DNA from: Auanema rhodensis
Taxonomy: Eukaryota; Nematoda; Chromadorea; Rhabditida; Rhabditidae
NCBI GenBank assembly: GCA_964057225.1
Contig: OZ059899.1
Coordinates: forward strand, 15,322,501-15,386,500
DNA: 64,000 bases
Direction: 5' to 3'
Each line of letters opens with the position of its first letter. The stretch's first letter is position 1. Below, in pieces: positions 55,505-64,000 of the stretch. Made by a program: the position numbers and the translations under genes. Below the pieces are notes generated by a model. The model worked only from the letters and a program-made list of their open reading frames with translations. It had not been told where the DNA came from and made no database searches.

Positions 55505-55537
55505 ACGTAGCGGCTCTACGTCAGTATCTATGACGTA
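55505..55537. promoter_or_regulatory. Nested inverted repeats with CRE-like half sites
   Basis: ACGTAG (55505-55510) pairs with CTACGT (55516-55521) across 5 nt. TACGTCA (55517-55523) pairs with TGACGTA (55531-55537) across 7 nt. The second arm of the first pair overlaps the first arm of the second, so only one hairpin could form at a time. TGACGTA and TACGTCA resemble ATF/CREB-type bZIP sites. No function is shown. Confidence 0.35.
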
Positions 55538-58500
55538 TGCTAATTGTGCCGGGACGGTTGAGGAAGCGTGGCGAGTATTGGAACACTGACAAGGTCGTGA
55601 ATTAGTTAAAAAAAGATTTTCAACATCGAAATTCTTGTTGTTGATGTCGATTTTATGTCTCCTTCTTATTGTCAGTATAGTTTTAATTAATCAGAAAAAG
55701 AGAACAAATGAGAAATATGAAAGTTAAGTATTATAAAGTATTTTGAAGGATAAAGAAAATATAGCAGATATTGAACTAAACAACAGGATTACCTATATGA
55801 AAGTAAAACTAAAAAGTCATTTTACCGTTGTTGATTCGACATGGAAGAAAAAGGGAGCGTGACAAGAAAAGTAAGACAAAGAGAAATTATTTAAAGTAAG
55901 AGAGTCGTAGCAGGGAGGAATATTTTGGAAAAAAAAACTTGGCTAAGCATTAAATTCAATAACCGTTTGTCTTTTACATGAGCAAAGTATTAATAGCATT
56001 AATAATATTAATAATATTCAGATATTAATATGATATGGTTCACTAAACGAATACACTTGAAAAGGTACGGTAAGAGTTAGTATAAACAAGCATAGATGGA
56101 TGTACATGTAACTAACATTCCGATGTGATGTTACTAAAAACATAATTTCTTGTAAACGATTTTACACGGAAGGTTAGTGCTGTACATGTGCGGCACCTAT
56201 GATCCACAAACAAGCATCAAGGTTTTGGCCGAAAAAGGTAATGATCCGGCAGAACTGCACGTTGCCTGGTCACCGTATTGAACTGACATTAAAACCGAAT
56301 TTATTATGAAAAGGAAAAAAAGATTAAAATGGCAACAGTGTGACAGACATTTGGCTTTGGCCTAACAGACTGTTTATGAAAAGCTGATTTTTCTAGTTTT
56401 GAGACTTCGTTACAGGACAGTCAGTAGAACGTCATGCTTCAAAAACGGTGGTGAATATTTTGATTAATTCAAGGATTACGAAGGTCACGAAGTAGTTTCC
56501 AGCTCGGTGATCTACGCAGGGTGAAATGGTTAGATCTCTCTCACTTACGCGAAGATAGACAGAAACGCGACAGGCACGAAAGACAAACGGAAAAGGAAGT
56601 GAAAACGGAAAGCAGGGAGAGGGTGCGATGATCAGAGAATGACTAAGAAAGATTGAGTATCGCGAAGAGAATAGAAAATATAAATGAGGTACTCTCAGGT
56701 GATAGAAATTGCGAGTAAGTAGGAGAGGTAGTAAAGCGAGGAACGGTGAATGAGATGGGTTTTGACGAGTAAAATATTGAGAGGGGGGAGAGAAAATGCA
56801 CGAATTGGTTGAAAGAAGGTTAAAAACGAAGGTTTTACAGTGAAGACAAGGTAAATTAAGCGACGATCTATCGGTAAATAAGAATGAGGCCTATTTCAGA
56901 AGTGTAAAAAATGACGAGAACATGTTTTTGAATGACTTTCCAAGTTTTAAACATAATAATGAGAAGATAACATCAAAGCAGCAATAATGAATGACTATTG
57001 AACAAACTTATGTGAAAGTTATATCTTATATGAGAAATTGGTCGAACACTAGACTGTGGAAGTTGGTCTACAAGACGCCATGATCGGCCTTAGATAGGTA
57101 ATGTACAAACATGGGAAGGCTATGTAATCAGTACTGACCGATGGATTAGTTTCGGTCATCTGATGCCAATCTACAATAGTAGTGGCTGTCTTTAAATATG
57201 CACACATTTCAACTTCACGCTACAGAAAGCGGTAGTTAAAGAAGATTAGGAATTATTTTGGTGACAAAATATGAAGAGAAGAAGATGAGAAGAGGAAAGC
57301 AGATGAGATGATTAAATAAAGCAGAAGAACTATTTCCTCATATCTAACTAGCCTAAGGATATGCATCTTGAAGATAATACTTATAATGAAGGACGTTTAA
57401 GAGAATATTCTTTATCTAAATTCACTGCAAATATATAAATATATTTGATCTGATCACAATTAATTTATATTGCAAAATAAAAACGCAATATTTACAAGAC
57501 TGCAGTAGCTAGTTAAGCTTATACTATTATATGAACGAAGTGAGAGAAATTGATACTTCACTTTTATATTTTGATATTGAAAGAATGCTATGAGAAATAA
57601 ATGAGATGGGAAAGAAAACAAAGAGAAAGGCAATAAAACAGCTATTTACGAACAACGGCCATATTAGAAATATGATCCTGATTAACCCCGAACTTAAGAT
57701 GACGCCATAATTTGCAGACAGATAACTGATTCATTAAAAAAAAAGTGGCGGTATGTGAGCGATGAACTCGAGTGGGAAGCTTTGGTTACTGAATAAACTT
57801 TGGCGAAGACCGATGAGCAACAGCTAGCACAAAGGGACACCAGAGAATAGATGAAGATGAGAGAGAAGAGGAGTTGTGCATAAGCAAGACAAGTAGACTG
57901 GTCACTGTTCAACCTGTATCTTCATATTCTGATCACCCTTGTAACCAATTGGAAAATAAGTAAGTAATATGTTGGTAGAAAAACCACACAAACATCGGAT
58001 AGACGCAGCTTGTCTGTTATTTTGAAGCGAAGAATAGCTGAATTAGGACAGGCATGTATGGCATTCCACGTTTAAACAATGACAACAGGAAGAATTGATG
58101 AAAGAAAAGCTGGACACGCGATGAGTAGCATTTGAAATTGCCTGAATAAGGAAGCGCACATTTCAAAAGAATTTAGAAACATACAGACAGTTATAATTAG
58201 ATGCACAAACGAAGAATAGAAGAGAACTTTTTTCCTAACTATTTCTACAATAGTATTTTACCGCTGACTCAACCCCTTCACAAATTTTTATAATTTTTAT
58301 AATAATGGAGGAAAAATGTGGTCATATAAAATTACGAAAATTAAAATAATAGCATGAAGCGTTCTTTATTCTGACATTTGTTTGCACGTCTGTCAGTTAT
58401 GTGAGCAATGAAACGATAGTTGTGAATACAAGAACAATTTATGTAAACTATGAAATTCATCTGTTCAAAATCGTATACAATCTAAATGATCAGCTCATGT

Positions 58501-61441
58501 TATTTTCAGATTTCAGAATAGAAATGTTTGAGCCATCCGTTTAACAATTATTGATGGCTTTTATGTTTCGAATATCACACATATGCAGTCAATGATATGT
58601 AAAATAAAAGAAAAACACCTCGTATATTTATACTTTTACGAATTGTTGCCTTGGGATCAATCAACGATAGAATCGTGATTCAATTCAGCCAAGCTTCGTG
58701 ATAAAAAAAAGGTAAAACCAATCTTACACTTGGGAAAAAAAGAAGGAATCTTGAAAAATAATTATTGAGATTAAGTTTCACTCAGTACAAAGCATGAGTT
58801 GAATTGGATGGAATAAATAGAAAAACGGGGAAGGAGAGACTATTGAAACGACCATTCTCGTCTATAGTTAGTTCGATGAGGAACAATATGATCACGGTTT
58901 CACAGAGAATGTAAGATATATGTAAAAACATTAAACGATTTCAGAATAGCTATTAATTGAATGTGGTATATGAGAAGAAAAGGTGAGCAGTAAATAGATA
59001 GACTACACGATAACATGATCATATGAAGGACATCAGATGACAGACATTTACCAAGACAAGACAGAGAAAAGAAAGACTCAAGAAAAAAAGATAATGGATT
59101 ATCCTTTTTGTAATCGACCCGCTTCACCAACTGCGGTGGCGTTCACATTACTTTTCGATTATGAATATTCGGTGTGAAAGCATGATGCTACAGACGTGGC
59201 AGGGAAAAGTGGAAGACGACTGGGATATATGATGCCAGTCGAGAAAAGAGTAGAGTGAACGAGGTCACTCATTATAGCATGTCTTTAAGAATACCAGAGG
59301 GAAAAAGGATTCGGTTCATTCAACTTGGTTGAATCCCATTTTAGTTTTTCAAATATTTCACCAATTAATTATATCAATTCACTGCCACGTTCGGTGTGAA
59401 CAAGTGGGATCACAAATGAAAATCCAGATTATTTAAACCAAGGATGGATTAGAGATAGACGCTATATGATCGCATTTATACATAAAATTACGTATAAATA
59501 GAAGCCTTTTCTGATAGAATATGAGAAATATATTTTTCAATAAATAAAGTGCATATTATAATGTTGATATGACTGACAAGTGCCAAAACAATATTGGCTT
59601 TGCAAAATTTGACTTGTAAATAAACTTATTCCAAAAAATTACAATACGAATATAGTTGGTAATAATAGGACAATCCGTATCCTATCAATAGGCTCTATAG
59701 CCAATACTACTAAGAGTCAAGAGAAAAAAAAAAGAAGAAATAAATTCATCAATTGTATTCCCACTAGAGTTTCGATCGCCTACCCTTATGTTTATGAAAA
59801 CTGCCAGCTGAAGTCAATTGAAAGCGTAGCTGTATAAACATGAGTAGCATGGTCAAATGTGAAACGTTTGATGTTTCTTAGAAACGGATGTTTGGCCAGA
59901 TGATGCAAGTGTAACAGAAACAATTTGCGATATACGTACCAAACTTTGTAACTGAACTAGGGAACCCAGAACAAGTTTATGAAAAGCAACGACAGGATTC
60001 TAATATTCGCTCACACATTCTCCTCTCGCACAGCAGACGAGTTGGTCATTAGGCGTGAATACCATATTTGAAGTGAGGGATGAACAAGGCAATAATAGCT
60101 GACTATCCGGATGGTCTAGCGCAGAATTGGATAGTAGGTAGTTGAAGAGACAACAGTTAAACAAGTCGTTCTCGAGTTTATGAACATCAAGTTCATCAAG
60201 TAGCATCGAGTACAAATTGAATAGATAAATTCAAAGTTACATACAGTAAGATTAATACCAAACGATGAAAAGTTAAGCTACGCGAAACATTGTAATTAAT
60301 TGGAAGCAACCGCTCTCATCGGGCTAGCAAGTTAAAATGAGAAATGCTATACGTGACGCTCGTAACATAAAATTAATTCACAGCAGAAACCATGATGTTA
60401 AGTTTATTTCAATATTATGGATAATGACCCAGTTAAACTTTAATCTATTTACATTCGGAATTTAGATATATTAACAATAGGATTCCTCAGAACAACATTT
60501 CGCCATCAAGTTGTGAAAAAAAGGTATAAACATGGCTTCCGTCAAAATCAAGTATATTAAGAATATTCGGAGAAATTTAACTGCGGCCTACGCATTCGCA
60601 AAAGCTCTCTTTCAGACCTATAATACGATAGAGGCAAAAACCGGTTGGATTTAGAGATCTATAGTTATAGATTTAACGTGTTCATTTAATCTTCCAAATT
60701 CAAGTCCAAATATGGTGCAATGAGCATCATCTCTAGTAACGTAAAAACTGAATTATGTTCAAATTTAAAGAACAATTTGGGTGAGTTGTTGGGAAATCAT
60801 GTATAAAGTGCAAAAGGTATAAGAGCTCTTTTAACTCAAATATTTAGGAGTTGTTGCCAAATGATTAGTGAATAAGTTTTGAAAAGTAAGATTAGTAGAC
60901 AGGTCAGGCTGCAACTTTGAGTTCAAGCGTTCATGCATAATAGAATAAATTAAAACTCACTCGGCACCAAGCGAAGCTTGCGAGTTGAGCTTGGTTATTG
61001 GAGAATCATTAGCGTAGCTGAATGTTAGATGTTAATTAAAGCCGAATATCACAGCAAATAGTTATGGATATGGCAATGTTAGGACATTTTTAAACAAACT
61101 TCCAATTTTATAACCTAACATTTCATTGAAAACAATCGTTCTCCCAATATAAACAAAGAAAAGTGTAGAAAAATCAACAAGAACCTATCCAAAAGTAGAG
61201 AAGAAAAGCCATGTGACAACAACATCAAATTATAAAAATACAATAATTCACAAAATTTAAAAGGGCGAATTATTATTACATCAGGCTGTGCAAGAGAAAT
61301 CTTCATACATCTGACTTAATAAACTGAAAAATAGAAAATGAAAAACAAAAGAATAGATGTTCTGGGGGGTTTGTCGCATATTAAAACAATTTTTGCTTTC
61401 TGTTTTTTCAACGAATTAATAAATACAGAAATTATCAAAAT

Positions 61442-61447
61442 TTTATT
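61442..61447 (-). terminator. Likely poly(A) signal of abce-1
   Basis: AATAAA on the minus strand begins only 7 nt after the TAG stop codon at 61455-61457. It would give a 3' UTR of about 20-30 nt, which is short but not unusual in nematodes. Confidence 0.55.
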
Positions 61448-61454
61448 AAGAAAC

Positions 61455-63902
61455 CTAATCGTCCAAGAAGAAGAATTGTCCGCTGCGCTTCTGTTCCACA
61501 TCCTTAACAGATTCCTTCTTGTTGATTCTTGGACGGTACGTCTCAGAATCTCTTCTAAAGGTGATGTCAAGCATTTTCAAGAATCTGTTCATTCCTTCTA
61601 ATAAGCTTTGTGGCCTAAAAAAACATTTCAATAAAAGAAGGCCTGAAGATTTTACGGACTTCTTAGCTGTAGCACACTTAGATGGTTCTCCCTCAAAGAC
61701 GATAACTCTATCGGCAAGATATGTAGCCATGATGAAATCGTGTTCGACGACAAAAGCAGTCTTCTTGCAATGCATGATGTATCTTAAACAAAAAATATAA
61801 AAAAGAATTAAACAAATCGATTTACCTCTTGATAACTTTAGCGGCATGAAGACGTTGTTCGGAGTCGAGGTAGGCAGAAGGCTCATCAATAAGGTATACT
61901 GAAGCAGTTTTACCGAGACAGAGAGCAAGGGCTACACGTTGCAGTTCTCCTCCAGACAAAGTTTGAACCTATAAAGATTAAAATATCAACAAGAAGTTGA
62001 TTTAAAATTATACGTCGCGATCCAACAAAGTCTCCATCATCAATGGATTCATTACGTCAGTCTTGAACTGAGGATGAGTGTACATATTGGAGATCTTTTC
62101 GTGCAAAAGATAACGAACCTAAAAGAAATGATATAAAACATACAAGTTTAGAAAAAAGTTACAGAATTGTCAGATTTTGGTGAAATTTTTTGTGGTTTGT
62201 ATGAAATGCTCATAGCGGGAAGTTCAACCTCTTCATCAGGTTTCAATGAACCAGCCAACATTCTGAAAACAAGACGATTCGTTAAAAATAAAAAGAAGTA
62301 AATGTACCTGATCATAGTTGTTTTACCGGTACCGTTCTCCCCAAGCATAACAATGATTTCAGAGTCACTGAAATCTCCGGCCTCAACAAAAAGTTGGAAA
62401 CCACCCAAATTCTTAGACATAGATGGGTACTGAAAGCAATATATGACGACATTTTACACCAATCATAACAAACCTGGAAGTGACCGGTTCTCTTTACTTC
62501 TTCAAGTTGATCAGCAACCTTGAAAGAAAGCTTATCCTCACTGAAAGAAAAACACAGTCAAAGTTTGAAATGAACTTAACTAACCGGAAACGCATGTTTT
62601 CTGTTGGGATGAAACCGTTCAAGAAAATGTTAATTCCTTCACGAACTCCAGATGGTAAAGTAACAACACCATAAACTCCTGGTACACCATAAAGCATACA
62701 AATGAAGTCAGACAAGTAATCAAGAACAGCCAAATCGTGTTCAACAACAATGATATAGCTAAAATTATTAATAATCACAACGTATTTGAAAAATGTAACT
62801 AACTTTGTCTCAGTCATAAGTTCACGGATAACAGCAGCAGCCTTCAGACGTTGCTTAACATCCAAGTAAGATGAAGGCTCATCGAACATATACACGTCAG
62901 CCTTTTGAACAACACACATGGCAATAGCAAAACGTTGGAGCTCTCCTCCAGAAAGCTGTTCAATTTGTCTTGTTAACACACCAGTTAATTCTGAAGTATC
63001 TGATTAACAAGACTTGTGAATATCTTTTCCTACCCATATCTTCTTGAACCTTGGTGATGTTAGCCATGTCATGCTTACGACACAGCAAGTCAGAAACGGT
63101 ACCCTTAGCAGCTCTGAGAGAGAATTAAATAATACAACAACATTATATGAACAGTACCTTGGAATTTGATCAACATATTGTGGCTTCACAACAGCCTTAA
63201 GATTATCTTCTAAAATCTTTGTGAAATAATTTTGAAGTTCAGATCCACGGAAGTGATTCAAAATGGTGGGCCAATCAGGAGGAGCCTGAAGAGAAGTTGA
63301 AATGCTGTTAACTTAAATTTACTAACATCAAATTGCCCAAGGTTAGGCTTCAGTTTTCCAGCAAGAACTTTCAAAGCAGTCGATTTTCCGATTCCGTTGG
63401 TTCCAACAAGACCAAGAACCTAATTTCGAATAAAAATACTGAGATACTGGAGAAAAAGTATTATACCTCTCCACGACGAGGAGTGGGGAGCCTGTGAAGC
63501 TTGAAAGAATTAGCAGAGTATCTATGAGTTGTTTCATTTGAAAGATTAGCAGGGAGATTGATAATTTTGATAGCATCGTAAGGGCATTTCTTTACACAAA
63601 TACCTACAAAATATAGATTCAAAAAGAGTAAATTATGTATACTTACCGCATCCAATGCAAAGAACTTCAGAAATGAATAGAATTGGTGAAGAAGTTTCTA
63701 CGACCATACATTGTTTACCTACAACAGTTACTATTACCATATGAAAAAAAAATAATATACCTTGTCTGTTAACTGGGCAAGATCTTTTGCATGGCAAACC
63801 ACAATTCTTTGGCTTACATCTATCCTTTTCAACAATAGCAATACGAGTAGGTGTACTTGTTTCGGCATTAGAAGCTAATGGCCCGCCTCTTTTAGAAGAC
63901 AT
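61455..63902 (-). CDS. abce-1: ABCE1 / RLI1 ribosome-recycling ATPase, 15 exons, 613 aa
   Basis: ABCE1 splits ribosomes after termination and in quality control, and takes part in initiation; it is cytosolic and soluble. Exons in coding order: 63761-63902, 63647-63718, 63467-63603, 63327-63419, 63158-63285, 63034-63113, 62804-62999, 62585-62758, 62474-62540, 62308-62429, 62163-62262, 62014-62118, 61826-61968, 61660-61782, 61455-61614. The N-terminal domain has the eight Cys of two 4Fe-4S clusters (C29, 34, 38, 42, 51, 68 (or 71), 74, 78; [13 protein letters not shown]). First ATPase: Walker [10 protein letters not shown] at 123-131, signature LSGGELQR at 233-240, Walker [13 protein letters not shown] at 253-264. 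Second: GENGTGKTT at 393-401, LSGGELQR at 476-483, [12 protein letters not shown] at 496-507. The end [11 protein letters not shown] is typical. Length fits the family (about 600 aa). Intron 14 (45 nt, donor GTCCGT) is the weakest splice call; reading through it stays in frame. Confidence 0.97.
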
Positions 63903-63950
63903 TTCGAAGAGACAGTTTTAACCCAGTAGTTTCTGAAAAAAATCTGAAAG
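63903..63950 (-). promoter_or_regulatory. abce-1 5' leader with tandem acceptors
   Basis: On the minus strand TTTTTTTCAG (63933-63942) lies 30 nt before the ATG at 63902, and a second CTTTCAG (63944-63950) lies just upstream. These are likely spliced-leader acceptors, since no coding exon is needed further upstream to complete the protein. The rest of the window up to 64000 shows nothing else. Confidence 0.55.
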
Positions 63951-64000
63951 TATTAGTTGGATGATTATATTATGATGCAATAGACGTGGCAATATTATTA

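Larger units (their letters stand above)
53050..61454. other. 8.4-kb stretch without a supportable gene
   Basis: This region lies between gly-5 and abce-1, both on the minus strand. The + strand is clearly rich in A and G, so its open frames are Lys/Glu/Arg/Asn-rich by composition. The longest (99 codons at 53494-53793) has no conserved features. A TA run lies at 54199-54216. Small patches of more even base composition stand out at about 55500-55600, 56160-56290 and 59100-59260; two of them are discussed as findings. The stretch may be a long 5' intron or outron of gly-5, or true intergenic DNA. Confidence 0.5.

Overview
The window looks like a nematode genome, most likely rhabditid and Caenorhabditis-like. 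The evidence is genes with many introns of about 45-50 nt, TTTTCAG-type 3' splice sites, likely spliced-leader acceptors just before start codons, and three genes whose best matches are C. elegans frl-1, gly-5 and abce-1. From memory all three map to C. elegans chromosome III, with gly-5 and abce-1 on the same clone (Y39E4B), so local synteny is probably kept. No bacterial genes, tRNA, rRNA, transposase, reverse transcriptase or CRISPR array was recognised.

Layout: (1) 1-2230, pyrimidine-rich sequence without a recognisable gene. (2) 2231-17669 (+), an FMNL/FRL-class formin of 21 exons and 1143 aa; its 9.75-kb first intron is full of CT-rich microsatellites. (3) about 18561-46812, a tandem satellite with a strict 200-bp period and about 141 copies, lying between the 3' ends of two convergent genes. 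(4) 47767-53049 (-), a gly-5-type polypeptide GalNAc-transferase with three mutually exclusive exons for the first part of its lectin domain. (5) 53050-61454, 8.4 kb without a supportable gene, purine-rich on the + strand. (6) 61455-63932 (-), ABCE1/Rli1, 15 exons and 613 aa, complete including its start.

The exon models were assembled by hand from splice sites, reading-frame phase and family alignment. All three coding sums are divisible by three and end at one stop codon (3432, 1887 and 1842 nt). The genes do not form a pathway: a Rho-regulated actin nucleator, a Golgi O-glycosylation enzyme and a ribosome-recycling ATPase.

Most worth a second look: the satellite (only one 1-bp indel across 28 kb, local higher-order repeats, three dyad motifs per monomer, one frayed and one sharp edge); the three alternative lectin exons of gly-5, two of them only 37 nt apart; a possible 75-nt cassette exon in the formin first intron; and a nested pair of CRE-like inverted repeats at 55505-55537.
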